A program made the position numbers and the translations under genes. Below are positions 7,404-16,313 of a stretch of DNA of 36,779 bases, one piece after another. The notes under the pieces are model-generated. The model did not search any database, was not told where the DNA came from, and saw only the letters and a program-made list of their open reading frames with translations. Origin of the DNA: Candidatus Azambacteria bacterium (GTDB taxonomy: Bacteria; Patescibacteriota; Minisyncoccia; UBA10092); contig JACRAJ010000002.1 of NCBI GenBank assembly GCA_016213445.1, positions 1-36,779 of the forward strand. Reading direction: 5' to 3'. Numbering within the stretch: position 1 is the stretch's first letter; each line of letters opens with the position of its first letter.

Positions 7404-8615
7404 TTACATATACTTTTCCAGAACCTTTGGGATTTTTATTGTGCCGTCTTTTTGCTGGCAGTTTTCCATTATGGCGATAATCATTCTGCCGATGGCGAAA
7501 GCGGTGCCGTTCAAAGTGTGCGCGTACATATTTTTTCCGGTTTTTTCGTTTTTATATTTTATGTTGAGCCGGCGCGATTGAAAATCCGTGTCATTCGATG
7601 TTGAATGGGTTTCGCGATACTGATTTTGCCCGGGAAGCCACACTTCTATGTCGTATTTATTGGCGGCTTGCACGCCCAAATCGCCGGTGCAAATTTGAAG
7701 GACGCGATAGGGCAATTCCAAAGCTTTCATTAATTTTTCTTCCATTGAAAGCAAAAATTCGTGTTCTTTTTTGGCGTCTTCCGGCCGCGCAAAACTAAAC
7801 ATTTCCACTTTATCAAACTGGTGAACTCGCAAAATTCCTTTGGTGTCTTTGCCGTAAGAACCGGCTTCGCGCCTGAAACAGGAAGAAAATCCGGCATAGC
7901 GAAGCGGTAATTGCTTTTCGCTAAATATTTCATTCATACGCATTGCGCCTATCGCCTGCTCCGAGGTGCCTATCAAATATAAATCGTCTTTTTCAAGATG
8001 GTAAACTTCATCTTCGTTATAATCCAAATAACCCATGCCGCGCATTGCCTCCGGTTTTAAAAAAACGGGCGGAACAATCGGAATAAAGCCTTCTTTTTCC
8101 AACATATCAAAAGCAAAACGAACAAGGGCGAATTCCAAGCGGACAGCGCCGTTTAACAGGTATCCAAATCGGCTGCCGACGGCTTTTCCGGCGCGTTCGG
8201 CATCTATCCATCCGAGAGACTCGGCAAGAGCCATATAATCTTTAGCCGGAAAATCAAATTTTGGCTTGTTCCCCGCTTCGCGTAAAACTATATTTTCGGT
8301 TTCATCTTTTCCAATCGGCACTTCCGCCAGCGGCAAGTTCGGCAATTTTCTCATAAGTAAATCCAATTTTTCCGAAATAATCTTTTTTTCCGATTCCAAT
8401 TCGCTTAGTTTAACTTTAATTTCTTTGCCCTTTTCCACGTCTTTTTTGTCAGCCGCTTTTTTACGTTCGGCGTTCAAATCTTCGATTTCCTTTTCCAATT
8501 TTCGGTTTTGCTCGTCTAAATTTAAAATCAAATCGACGTCAATATCGAAACCCTTGGCTTTCACGCCTTTTTCAGTATCATTTTTATTTTCTCTTATATA
8601 TTTTATGTCTAACAT
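7404..8615 (-). CDS. serS: Seryl-tRNA synthetase
   Basis: 403 residues, slightly short for the family. The N-terminal 100 residues form the long antiparallel coiled coil that grips tRNA-Ser (LEKEIEDLNAERKKAADKK...). The class II catalytic core follows: motif 2 in FRREAGSYGKDTKGILRVHQF and motif 3 in LNGTAFAIGRMIIAIMEN with the ATP-binding Arg. TSNDTDFQSRRLNIKY is the usual serine-site region. It charges tRNA-Ser. It is 20 nt downstream of lysS and probably in the same operon. Confidence 0.97.
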   Translation of the reverse strand: MLDIKYIRENKNDTEKGVKAKGFDIDVDLILNLDEQNRKLEKEIEDLNAERKKAADKKDVEKGKEIKVKLSELESEKKIISEKLDLLMRKLPNLPLAEVPIGKDETENIVLREAGNKPKFDFPAKDYMALAESLGWIDAERAGKAVGSRFGYLLNGAVRLEFALVRFAFDMLEKEGFIPIVPPVFLKPEAMRGMGYLDYNEDEVYHLEKDDLYLIGTSEQAIGAMRMNEIFSEKQLPLRYAGFSSCFRREAGSYGKDTKGILRVHQFDKVEMFSFARPEDAKKEHEFLLSMEEKLMKALELPYRVLQICTGDLGVQAANKYDIEVWLPGQNQYRETHSTSNDTDFQSRRLNIKYKNEKTGKNMYAHTLNGTAFAIGRMIIAIMENCQQKDGTIKIPKVLEKYM

Positions 8616-8635
8616 TTTTTATTTTATTGAATTAT

Positions 8636-10048
8636 TTAAAAAGGTTTGGTTCGGTTTTGCATGTCTTGATTTTCGGTTTTCGGCCTCATTGTCGGAAAGA
8701 ATATAATTTCTCTTAGGGTATGAGAATCGGTTAAAAGCGCCGATAAACGGTCTATGCCGATGCCGAATCCGGCGCATGGAGGCATGCCGTATTCCAAAGC
8801 TTCCAAAAAATCTTCGTCAAACCGATGCGCCTCTTCATCGCCTTTTCCTCTAAGTTTTTCTTGGTTTTCGAATTTTTCGCGCTGTTCTATCGGATCATTT
8901 AATTCCGTGAACGCCTTGACCAGTTCAAATCCGCCTATAAAAATTTGAAAAGCGTCGGCTTTTGAAGGATTTTTTTCGGAGGATTTGGAAAGCGGTAAAA
9001 GCTCGGCCGGAAAACCGCTTACAAAAGTCGGTTGAATAAGCTTGTGTTTGGCGGCGTCTAAGTCGCCGAACTCTTTTATTAGGTCGTCGTAATTTTTTTC
9101 TTCAAACGGCCGCGAAAAATCAATCGAATTTCCGGCGTAAGTTATGGTTAAGCTGCCGTTGTTTAGTTTTCGCGCCAAAGATCGCAAAAGATTTTCCAAA
9201 AAAATTTTCAAATATGAAGAATTTTTGTATGCAATATAAGCTTCAAGCATCGTGAATTCCGGATTGTGGTGGGAATCCATTCCTTCGTTTCTGAAACAGC
9301 GCCCGATTTCATAAATTTTTTCAAAACCGCCGACGAGAAGCCGTTTGAGATAAAGTTCGGGCGCCACGCGCAAGTATAAGTCCATATCCAAAGCGTTCAG
9401 ATGGGTTTTAAACGGTTTGGCCGCGGCGCCGCCCGGAATCGGCTGAAGCATCGGTGTTTCAAATTCAACAAATCCATTGTTTTCAAGAAAATTTCTCAAT
9501 TCACTTATCAGCCGCGATCGCGTCAAAAAATTTTCTTTTATTTTGGGATTCATTAAAAGATCAAGATATCTTTTGCGATATCTTTCCTCCACATCTTTAA
9601 GGCCGTGCCATTTTTCCGGCAGAGGCCTCAAGGTTTTGGCGGCCATCGCCAATTTTTCAACACGGACGGTTTTTTCTCCTTTTTTGGTTTTAAAAACCAA
9701 GCCTTTGATTTCCGCAAAGTCGCCGATGTCAAAATTAGCCAAAAATTCACTATATGAATTTTTTATTTTTTCATTTTCGGACAAGCTTTTAGGGCTTAGA
9801 AAACACTGGATTTTTCCGCTTTCGTCTTCCAAATCAAAAAATGCCGCTTGGCCGTGGATTCTCATCGATTTTATTCTGCCGGCCAAATTAAATTTTCTTC
9901 CGGCCAGTCGCCAAAGCCAAAATTTATCAAGAACTTCCTTGATGCGGCAATCGCGTTTTACATCGTTTGGATAAGGATTTTTTTTCTCGGCTTTTAGCGA
10001 TTCTAATTTTTTTATTCTGATTTCGCGAAGCTCTTCAATGGTGGGCAT
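8636..10048 (-). CDS. lysS: Lysyl-tRNA synthetase, class II
   Basis: 470 residues. An N-terminal OB-fold anticodon-binding domain (about 50-140, RKFNLAGRIKSMRIHGQAAFFDLEDESG) is followed by the class II core: motif 2 in YEIGRCFRNEGMDSHHNPEF and motif 3 in GFGIGIDRLSALL. The usual C-terminus FPTMRPK is extended by 13 residues (TENQDMQNRTKPF) that are not part of the family and look like read-through into intergenic sequence. The ATG at 10048 lies 11 nt beyond a family A element, which therefore sits in the gap between greA and lysS. Confidence 0.97.
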   Translation of the reverse strand: MPTIEELREIRIKKLESLKAEKKNPYPNDVKRDCRIKEVLDKFWLWRLAGRKFNLAGRIKSMRIHGQAAFFDLEDESGKIQCFLSPKSLSENEKIKNSYSEFLANFDIGDFAEIKGLVFKTKKGEKTVRVEKLAMAAKTLRPLPEKWHGLKDVEERYRKRYLDLLMNPKIKENFLTRSRLISELRNFLENNGFVEFETPMLQPIPGGAAAKPFKTHLNALDMDLYLRVAPELYLKRLLVGGFEKIYEIGRCFRNEGMDSHHNPEFTMLEAYIAYKNSSYLKIFLENLLRSLARKLNNGSLTITYAGNSIDFSRPFEEKNYDDLIKEFGDLDAAKHKLIQPTFVSGFPAELLPLSKSSEKNPSKADAFQIFIGGFELVKAFTELNDPIEQREKFENQEKLRGKGDEEAHRFDEDFLEALEYGMPPCAGFGIGIDRLSALLTDSHTLREIIFFPTMRPKTENQDMQNRTKPF

Positions 10049-10059
10049 GGTTCAAATTA

Positions 10060-10089
10060 TCGGCCATAGGCTGATCCGCCTTTGGCGGA
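10060..10089 (-). repeat. Family A twin-hairpin element upstream of lysS
   Basis: On the minus strand the first half is TCCGCC-AAA-GGCGGA and the second TCAGCC-TAT-GGCCGA, a 6-bp stem kept by one wobble pair. It ends 11 nt before the lysS start codon and would fold in the mRNA just ahead of the ribosome binding region. This is the only copy that is fully intergenic. Confidence 0.8.
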
Positions 10090-10130
10090 AAAAATTAAAT
10101 TTTAATCTTAAAAATTAAAATTGTGATTTC

Positions 10131-10595
10131 TTATTTTTCTATTTTGATGATTTTATATTTTACGGCGCCGCCCGGAGTTTTTATTTCGATTTCATTTCCT
10201 ATTTTTTGGCCTAAAAACGCCCGGCCCAAAGGAGATTCATTTGAAATTTTGCCTTCTTGAGGTTTAGCTTCGGCCGAGCCGACGATGCTAAACGCTTCTA
10301 CGCCGCGGTTGGATTTAACTTCGATTGTGGAGCCTATCCTAACAATATTTTCCTCATTTGAAGCTTCGATTACCACCGCGTTTTTCAAAAGATCTTCGAG
10401 TTCGGCGATGCGATTATCGTTGAGTGATTGCGCTTCTTTCGCTTCAAAATATTCGGCGTTTTCGGAAAGATCGCCCAAATCTTTGGCCTCTTGAAGCCGC
10501 TTGGCGATTTCCTGCCGTTTTGTCGTTTTCAATTCATGAAGCTCTTTTTTAAGGGCTTCAATGCCCTCTCGGCTCAAATATGTTTGTTTTGCCAT
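10131..10595 (-). CDS. greA: Transcription elongation factor GreA
   Basis: 154 residues, close to the usual 158. The N-terminal antiparallel coiled coil contains the signature GDLSENAEYFEAKEAQ with the acidic tip that reaches the RNA polymerase active site. The C-terminal FKBP-like domain includes ESPLGRAFLGQKIGNEIEI. GreA rescues backtracked polymerase by stimulating transcript cleavage. It lies 9 nt after the PBP2 gene and leads into lysS, so it is inside the mre-tRNA synthetase operon. Confidence 0.96.
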   Translation of the reverse strand: MAKQTYLSREGIEALKKELHELKTTKRQEIAKRLQEAKDLGDLSENAEYFEAKEAQSLNDNRIAELEDLLKNAVVIEASNEENIVRIGSTIEVKSNRGVEAFSIVGSAEAKPQEGKISNESPLGRAFLGQKIGNEIEIKTPGGAVKYKIIKIEK

Positions 10596-10604
10596 AGATA
10601 AAGT

Positions 10605-12512
10605 TTAGTTTTTACTTTTATGCTCATTAGCATACCAGAGAAAAACTTCTTTGGCAATGGGAACGGCGGCGGCCGAACCTTCGCCCGCGCCTTCAAGCAC
10701 TACGGCAACCGCGATTTTCGGATCTTCATAGGGCGCAAAGCCCGTGAACCAAGCGTTGGTTTTTTTAAAGTTTGAATAAACCTGGGCCGTGCCTGTTTTG
10801 CCGGCGGCTTTTATCGGCAAATCATTTAGAAGACGCACCGAACCTTCGGTAACCGCGTCGCGCAATCCTTCGCGGACTATTTGCAATTTATCATTGCTCA
10901 CCATATTCGTTCTTATCGCTTCCGGTTTAAATTCTTCAATTGTATTATTGTTCGGATCCGTGATTTTGGAAACAAGTTTCGGTTTCCAAAGGGTGCCCCC
11001 GTTGGCTATGGCGGCTATTGCCGATGCCAGCTGAAGCGGCGTGATAATGACATCTCCTTGTCCGATGGAGACATTATAAGTATCGCCGGTGTACCAGTTT
11101 TCTTTTTTTGTCGATTTTTTCCAAGCCGGATCGGGCACCAAACCGTTTGTTTCTCCCGGCAAATCAATGCCCAAAGTCGATCCGAAACCGAAAAGATCCA
11201 GATATTTTTTGATGCGATCAATGCCCAGTCCTTTGATGTTTTTGTAGCCGCCGCCTATTTCATAAAAATAAACGTTTGCCGAAACGGCCAAAGCCCGGCG
11301 CATATCAACGAACCCTTGCGGCCGCCAATCGCGAAAAGTGTATGTTACTTTCGGATTGTATTCATTGGGAACGGAGATATAGCCCAGAGTGTCGTCGATT
11401 TCATAATTCGGGTCGATTGTATTTTCGGCTAAAGCCGCCGCGGCCACGAACGGCTTAATCGTGGATCCCGCCGGATAAAAACCGCCGATAACCCTGTTGA
11501 AAAGCGGCCGATTTTTATTGTTAATCAATTCTTGATAAATATTTTTCGGCATGCCGCCGGTAAAAATATTGTTATCGAAATTCGGCAAACTGATCAGAGA
11601 CAAAATTTTTCCCGACGAAACATCCAAAACAACAGCCGCCGCTCCCGGCGAATTGGTTTGGGCCATTTTGGTTTTTAAAGCGTCGGTTAATAGTTTTTGA
11701 AGATCGCCGTCAATATTCAAAACAAGATTATTTCCCGGCCGGGCTTCTTGCGCCGTTAAAGTTTTTAAAACGCTGTTATCGGATTTCACCGATACGGCTA
11801 TTTTTCCGGGCGTTCCCCTAAGATCTTTTTCATATTGTATTTCAAGCTCATCTTTCCCGATGGAGCTAAGCGATGAATAATACGGGTCGGCTTTAAGATC
11901 GTCGGGAGACACCTTTCCGATATGGCCGATTAAGTGCGAAAAATACGGCCCTTCGGGGTAATCGCGTTTAGCTTCTTGATTGATGAAAAGTCCGGGTAAA
12001 TTCGGCAAATTAGCTTCAAGCGCGACGAGCGTTGCCTCGTCGGGGTCAAAGTCAAATAAAACCGGCATTGTGGAATTTTTGTTTAAACCTTCGGTAAAAT
12101 CGGCGATTTCAGCCGTGTTTTTATTGAGAATTTTGGCTATTTTCCGAATCCAGCCGTCTAAATCTTCTTGTTTTTTCGGCAAGTCGGCCGGAACGATTAA
12201 TAAAGTGAAGTTCGGCGCGTTGGAAGCAAGAACTTTATTGTTGCGGTCATAAATTATGCCGCGCGGCGCCTGGCTGTCGTAAAGTCGCACATTATTTCGG
12301 CTTGCTTTCAGGGCATAGTAATCCCCTTTCCAAATTTGAAGCCAGAATGCCCTTGTTAAAAATCCGGCCAAAATTATTATAGCGGCGACAAAAACAATGA
12401 AAGCCCCCTTTTCTTTGAGCGGAATTTCCAATTGAGCGGTTGCTTTTTTATCCAAAAGAATTTCTTCCAGTTCTATTTCGACGCGGTTTTTTTTGAAAAA
12501 TTTTTTAAACAT
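10605..12512 (-). CDS. mrdA: Penicillin-binding protein 2 (elongation transpeptidase)
   Basis: 635 residues. One N-terminal membrane helix (about 35-57), a dimerisation/pedestal domain with SRNNVRLYDSQAPRGIIYDRN, then the transpeptidase domain. Catalytic motifs are all present: SxxK as STIK with Ser near residue 350, SxN as SAN in AVSANVYFYEIG, and KTG in AAGKTGTAQVY near residue 572. It cross-links peptidoglycan during side-wall growth together with MreBCD, which are immediately upstream (1-nt gap to mreD). An intact mre operon with a class B PBP indicates a rod-type elongation machinery. Confidence 0.96.
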   Translation of the reverse strand: MFKKFFKKNRVEIELEEILLDKKATAQLEIPLKEKGAFIVFVAAIIILAGFLTRAFWLQIWKGDYYALKASRNNVRLYDSQAPRGIIYDRNNKVLASNAPNFTLLIVPADLPKKQEDLDGWIRKIAKILNKNTAEIADFTEGLNKNSTMPVLFDFDPDEATLVALEANLPNLPGLFINQEAKRDYPEGPYFSHLIGHIGKVSPDDLKADPYYSSLSSIGKDELEIQYEKDLRGTPGKIAVSVKSDNSVLKTLTAQEARPGNNLVLNIDGDLQKLLTDALKTKMAQTNSPGAAAVVLDVSSGKILSLISLPNFDNNIFTGGMPKNIYQELINNKNRPLFNRVIGGFYPAGSTIKPFVAAAALAENTIDPNYEIDDTLGYISVPNEYNPKVTYTFRDWRPQGFVDMRRALAVSANVYFYEIGGGYKNIKGLGIDRIKKYLDLFGFGSTLGIDLPGETNGLVPDPAWKKSTKKENWYTGDTYNVSIGQGDVIITPLQLASAIAAIANGGTLWKPKLVSKITDPNNNTIEEFKPEAIRTNMVSNDKLQIVREGLRDAVTEGSVRLLNDLPIKAAGKTGTAQVYSNFKKTNAWFTGFAPYEDPKIAVAVVLEGAGEGSAAAVPIAKEVFLWYANEHKSKN

Positions 12513-12513
12513 T

Positions 12514-13017
12514 TTAGATTTTATTTTTGATTTTAAAAATCGCCAGCATTAACAGAGCGGTAAATATCAGTTCCGATAAAAATCCGAGGTTGGCGAAATA
12601 AAATCCGAAATTTTCAAAAACTCCTATTTTAAAAAATGCGAAAATATTTATGGTCGCCCAATTGGTAAAATGATAAAGCGTTACGCCGATTGCGCTTGCG
12701 AAAAGAATAGTTCCTGTTTTCAAATTTAAAAATACGGTTTCGCAAAGAACAATAAAAACGGCGGTGAAAATCAAAAAAACCGCGCCGCTGATTCCAAAAA
12801 TTGAAAAAGAACTTGCGCCGGTTAAAATTCCTCCCAGCCAAGCAAAAAAAAGAGCTTTCGAGTTATTTTTAGTCAGCGCCAAGTACATTGCCGATATTAA
12901 AAAAAGATTCAATTTCAACCATGATGGATTTAAGAAAGAAATTTGAAAACCGGCCAAAAGAATTAAAAAAAACGCGCTGCCGGCAATTAAAAAAAACTTT
13001 TTATGGCTTTTGTTCAT
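12514..13017 (-). CDS. mreD: Rod shape-determining protein MreD
   Basis: 167 residues, nearly all hydrophobic, with about five membrane helices beginning FFLIAGSAFFLILLAGFQISF. MreD sequences are poorly conserved. The call rests on size, topology and its position exactly between mreC and the PBP2 gene, with gaps of 2 nt and 1 nt. It is an inner membrane part of the elongasome. Confidence 0.85.
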   Translation of the reverse strand: MNKSHKKFFLIAGSAFFLILLAGFQISFLNPSWLKLNLFLISAMYLALTKNNSKALFFAWLGGILTGASSFSIFGISGAVFLIFTAVFIVLCETVFLNLKTGTILFASAIGVTLYHFTNWATINIFAFFKIGVFENFGFYFANLGFLSELIFTALLMLAIFKIKNKI

Positions 13018-13019
13018 TT

Positions 13020-13811
13020 TTATTGAGAGTTCAAGATAACAAATACGCTGTCGAAATCTCGGGGATCGGCCGATAACTCTATATCGGCCGTATTAAAAAC
13101 TTGATTATCTTTTGATTTGGCCTCTTTTATCTTTCCGATCACAAAACCTCGCGGCCAAATGCCGTCAGTTCCCGAAGAAATTATCAATTCCCCCGCTTCG
13201 GGATTTTTATCTTTTGCTATCAAATCGAAAATCGCGTCGGATCCCAATCCGCGAACTAGGCCGGAAATTTTGCTTTTTTCGGCAATGGCGGCTATGCGGC
13301 TTTGAGCGTCCAATATTGTTTGCACTTTGGCGGTATTTGCGCTCGCGTCAATGACGCGGCCGACAATCGTTTCTCCTTTGGAAATTACCGTCATTCCGGC
13401 ATTGATGCCGTCATTTGTTCCTTTGTCGATTAAAAAAGACCGATTATTTTGAAAATCGCGCCCGATGACGCGAGCAAGGCTTGTATTGATGGATTTTTGG
13501 GACAAATTTAATTTCTCCCTAAGAAGGGAATTTTCTTCTTCAAGCTGGGACAGTTTTGCCAATTTTTCGTTAAGATTTAAATTTTCTAAAATCAAGCGGT
13601 TGTTTGATTCCTTGATATTTTTTATGTTAAAGAAAGCGCTCTGCCAAAAGGACAGCCAACTTTTAGGTTTGGCGAAAGCGATCTCAATTGGTTTTAAAAT
13701 TTCATTTACGGATTGTTTTAAAAGTAAAACTGCGCGGCTTTGATTAAAAAAAATAAAAACCAAGCTTGTCAAAAGCAAAATAAAAAATATTGCCAAACTA
13801 TTATTTCTCAT
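13020..13811 (-). CDS. mreC: Rod shape-determining protein MreC
   Basis: 263 residues. One N-terminal membrane helix (about 7-27) is followed by a coiled coil (about 65-105, LILENLNLNEKLAKLSQLEEENSLL split over several heptads) and a beta-rich extracytoplasmic domain with ARVIGRDFQNNRSFLIDKGTNDGI and the GxxVxxxGxxVGRV pattern characteristic of MreC. It scaffolds MreB, MreD and PBP2 outside the membrane. It starts 9 nt after mreB stops. Confidence 0.95.
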   Translation of the reverse strand: MRNNSLAIFFILLLTSLVFIFFNQSRAVLLLKQSVNEILKPIEIAFAKPKSWLSFWQSAFFNIKNIKESNNRLILENLNLNEKLAKLSQLEEENSLLREKLNLSQKSINTSLARVIGRDFQNNRSFLIDKGTNDGINAGMTVISKGETIVGRVIDASANTAKVQTILDAQSRIAAIAEKSKISGLVRGLGSDAIFDLIAKDKNPEAGELIISSGTDGIWPRGFVIGKIKEAKSKDNQVFNTADIELSADPRDFDSVFVILNSQ

Positions 13812-13820
13812 ATTCCAAGG

Positions 13821-14855
13821 TTAATTGTTGCTTACCAGAATTTCTTTCAGCGATTCAACATCTTCAAGTATGAGTCCGCAGCCGCGCACTACGGCCGTCA
13901 GCGGATCCTCGGCTAATTTAGCGGGGATATCGGTGGCTTTCGCAACCATTTCGGGAAGGCCTCGGAGCAGGCTTCCGCCGCCGGCTAAAACGATGCCTCT
14001 AACCATCAAGTCGCTGATAAGTTCGGGAGGAGTTTCTTCGACGACGGAACGGATTTCCGAAATTATGGCGTCAACCGAAGGCGCTATCGCTTCGCTTATT
14101 TCCAGGTCGCTTATTAAAACTTCTTTCGGCAAGCCGCTTATGAGATCGCGGCCTTTTATCGTTGCGGCCAGCCTTTCCTGTAAAGGCGCCACCGCGCCGA
14201 TGGAAATTTTTATTTCTTCCGCGGTTTTTTCGCCTATTAAAAGCTTAAATTCATCATGAACGTATTGAATAATATCTTCGTTCATTTTTTCTCCGGCAAT
14301 CCGCAAATTGCGAGACACAACGATGCCGCCCAAAGAAACCACTATGATGTCGGTGGTGCCGCCGCCGATATCGACAACCATATTGCCGACAGCTTCGGAA
14401 ATCGGCAATCGGGCTCCGATGGCGGCCGCCATCGGTTCTTCAACAAGATATACTTCTCTCGCGCCGGCATTGCGCACCGCGTCCTCAACGGCGCGCCGTT
14501 CCACTTCGGTTACGCCGGAAGGAATGCCGATAACGACGCGCGGCCTTGTTAAAAAGCGATAAGGGCTCTGATGGACCTTGTTGAAAAAATATCTCAACAT
14601 CTGTTCGGTAATTTCAAAATCGGAAATCACGCCTTCAATAAGCGGCCGAACGGCGATAATATGACCGGGCGTGCGTCCGATCATTTTTTTAGCGGCGTCG
14701 CCGACGCTCAAAACTTGATTGGTTTTTTTGTTAATGGCGACGATTGACGGCTCATTGATGATGATCCCCCGCCCTCTCACATACACCAAAGTATTGGCCG
14801 TGCCAAGGTCGATGCCAATATCTTTTGAAAAAAATTTAAACAAACGCCCCAACAT
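13821..14855 (-). CDS. mreB: Actin-like rod shape protein MreB
   Basis: 344 residues from ATG 14855. The frame also extends upstream to a TTG at 14882, but that codon lies inside a family A repeat, and the ATG gives the usual amphipathic membrane-binding start MLGRLFKFFSKD before GIDLGTANTLVYV (phosphate 1). Phosphate 2 is intact as VVDIGGGTTDIIV with the Mg-binding Asp; the catalytic EEPMAAAIGA loop and the adenosine motif LAGGGSLLRGL are standard. MreB polymers direct side-wall growth. It heads mreBCD-PBP2 and follows proS by 10 nt. Confidence 0.97.
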   Translation of the reverse strand: MLGRLFKFFSKDIGIDLGTANTLVYVRGRGIIINEPSIVAINKKTNQVLSVGDAAKKMIGRTPGHIIAVRPLIEGVISDFEITEQMLRYFFNKVHQSPYRFLTRPRVVIGIPSGVTEVERRAVEDAVRNAGAREVYLVEEPMAAAIGARLPISEAVGNMVVDIGGGTTDIIVVSLGGIVVSRNLRIAGEKMNEDIIQYVHDEFKLLIGEKTAEEIKISIGAVAPLQERLAATIKGRDLISGLPKEVLISDLEISEAIAPSVDAIISEIRSVVEETPPELISDLMVRGIVLAGGGSLLRGLPEMVAKATDIPAKLAEDPLTAVVRGCGLILEDVESLKEILVSNN

Positions 14856-14865
14856 AAATAGAATT

Positions 14866-16158
14866 TTAGATTTTTCCGCCAAAGGCGGATCCGCCTTTGG
14901 CGGAAAATTTTAAATTTAATAATTCCGAAATTTTTACCAGCTTCGTCTCTTTTTTATTTCTTTGTTTCAATTCAACCGAATCTTTTTCAAGAGTCTTTTG
15001 GCTAACCACCGCGCGCCAAGGAATTCCCAGCAAGTCGGCGTCGGCGAATTTCTCGCCGGCGGTTTTATCGTCGCGGTCATCGTATAATACTTCCATTCCT
15101 TTATCAATGAGTTCTTCGTGGATTTTTTCCGCTTGTTCTTTAACGGAATTTTCTTCCGCTTGCTTGGCGGCGATTTCAACGAGGTGAATCTTGAAAGGCG
15201 CTATTTCTTCCGGCCAGATTATTCCTTTGTCGTCATTATGGATTTCCACGGCGGTTCCCATCAAGCGGCCCAATCCGATGCCGTAAGAACCCATTATCAC
15301 GTATTCTTTTTTACCCTCTGAATTTATAAATTGCAAATTGAAAGCGGAAGAATATTTGGTGTCCAAAGGAAAAAGATTTCCAACTTCGATAGCTTTTTCC
15401 ATTTTAATTTCTCCCCGACATTCGGGGCATTTATCGCCTTCTTCAAGCTTGGAAATTTCCTTGTTTTCCGCGTATCCGCATTTTAAACAAACAAAAATTG
15501 TGTCTTCTCCGACTGGAGTTATCACTTGAAATTCATGGGTATGGCTTGCGGTGAAAACTCCGCCGGCCGCTATGGTGTAAACGGCCTTTAAGCCGCAGCG
15601 GTTGAAAATTTTAAAATAAGCCGCCTTTACTTTTTCATAAAAGTTTTTCAAATCTTCTTCCGAAGAATGGAAGCTGTATAAATCTTTCATTATGAATTCG
15701 CGGCCGCGCAACAGGCCCGATTTTGCCCTCGGCTCATTTCGAAATTTGGTTTGGATTTGATAAGCGGCAAACGGCAAATCTTTATATGAGTTTACGTATC
15801 GGGTGGCAATAGCCGTCAGCACTTCCTCGTGCGTCCAACCCATGACGAAGTTGGCGGTTTTTTCGTTTTTTTCCTTCGCTTCAAAACCAATAGGCACATC
15901 CCAGCGTTTGGTGGCATCCAAATATTTTTTTTCCACAAGCGCCGGCATAAACATTTCTTGTCCGCCGATGGCATTCATTTCTTCGCGGATAATATTGGCG
16001 ATTTTTTCAAGCGTTCTCCAGCCTGAAGGCAGATAAGAATAAACGCCGGCGGAATTTTTATAAACAAAACCGCCCCGTTCCAAAAGCCGGGCGTTGACGC
16101 TCGTTTCATCTTTTGGATTTTCCCGCAAAGTATGTCCGAAAAGTTGTGATTGCTTCAT
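14866..16158 (-). CDS. proS: Prolyl-tRNA synthetase (short bacterial form)
   Basis: 430 residues from ATG 16158 (MKQSQLFGHTLRENPKDE), the normal ProRS start; an in-frame extension to 16236 adds 26 unlikely hydrophobic residues. Class II core with LLERGGFVYKNSAGVYSYLPSGWR (motif 1 region), FRNEPRAKSGLLRGREFIMKDLYSF (motif 2) and YGIGLGRLMGTAVE (motif 3), then an anticodon-binding domain. The large editing insertion of bacterial ProRS is replaced by a short Cys-rich segment with CLKCGYAEN...CPECRG, which could bind zinc. The last 12 residues (NLKF followed by SAKGGSAFGG-KI) come from a repeat, so the C-terminus has been rebuilt. Confidence 0.94.
   Translation of the reverse strand: MKQSQLFGHTLRENPKDETSVNARLLERGGFVYKNSAGVYSYLPSGWRTLEKIANIIREEMNAIGGQEMFMPALVEKKYLDATKRWDVPIGFEAKEKNEKTANFVMGWTHEEVLTAIATRYVNSYKDLPFAAYQIQTKFRNEPRAKSGLLRGREFIMKDLYSFHSSEEDLKNFYEKVKAAYFKIFNRCGLKAVYTIAAGGVFTASHTHEFQVITPVGEDTIFVCLKCGYAENKEISKLEEGDKCPECRGEIKMEKAIEVGNLFPLDTKYSSAFNLQFINSEGKKEYVIMGSYGIGLGRLMGTAVEIHNDDKGIIWPEEIAPFKIHLVEIAAKQAEENSVKEQAEKIHEELIDKGMEVLYDDRDDKTAGEKFADADLLGIPWRAVVSQKTLEKDSVELKQRNKKETKLVKISELLNLKFSAKGGSAFGGKI
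14875..14904 (-). repeat. Family A twin-hairpin element forming the ProS C-terminus
   Basis: TCCGCC-AAA-GGCGGA followed by TCCGCC-TTT-GGCGGA; the whole 30 nt is its own reverse complement. It encodes ProS residues 419-428 and lies 19 nt before the mreB ATG, so the same hairpins occupy the mreB leader. Confidence 0.9.
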
Positions 16159-16235
16159 AAAATGTATTAAAATTAAAATGCCCTTTATTCTGAAATATAT
16201 TCTACAACAGATTTTATCATTAGAAAATATTGACA

Positions 16236-16271
16236 AATAAAATAAAAAGCGGCGCGGCTTAAAGCCGCGCC
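16236..16271 (-). terminator. Rho-independent terminator after the 103-residue gene
   Basis: Read on the minus strand, a 9-bp GC-rich stem GGCGCGGCT/AGCCGCGCC (16271-16251, 3-nt loop) is followed by GCTTTTTATTTTATTT. This is a strong intrinsic terminator separating the small gene from proS. Confidence 0.9.
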
Positions 16272-16276
16272 TCTTC

Positions 16277-16313
16277 GCGTTTAATAATCTCTCGAGATTG
16301 ATTATTAAAACGC
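16277..16313. repeat. Long AT-rich hairpin over the stop codon of the small gene
   Basis: GCG-TTTAATAATC (16277-16289) pairs with GATTATTAAA-A-CGC (16300-16313) with a single bulge. The loop contains TCTCGAGA. It overlaps the TAA at 16305 and sits directly ahead of the terminator hairpin; it may protect the 3' end of the message. Confidence 0.65.

Noticed and set aside
7185-7581. Open frames on both strands in the ftsQ-serS gap and the serS end
   Set aside because: They lie over inverted repeats or antisense to serS, have no start signals and look like no protein family; the region is better explained as repeat DNA.
14856-14882. TTG start of MreB at 14882
   Set aside because: It would begin inside the repeat and overlap proS; the ATG at 14855 gives the standard amphipathic helix.
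16159-16236. 26-residue N-terminal extension of ProS
   Set aside because: The extension is AT-rich intergenic sequence, and MKQSQLFGHTL is the usual start of the family.
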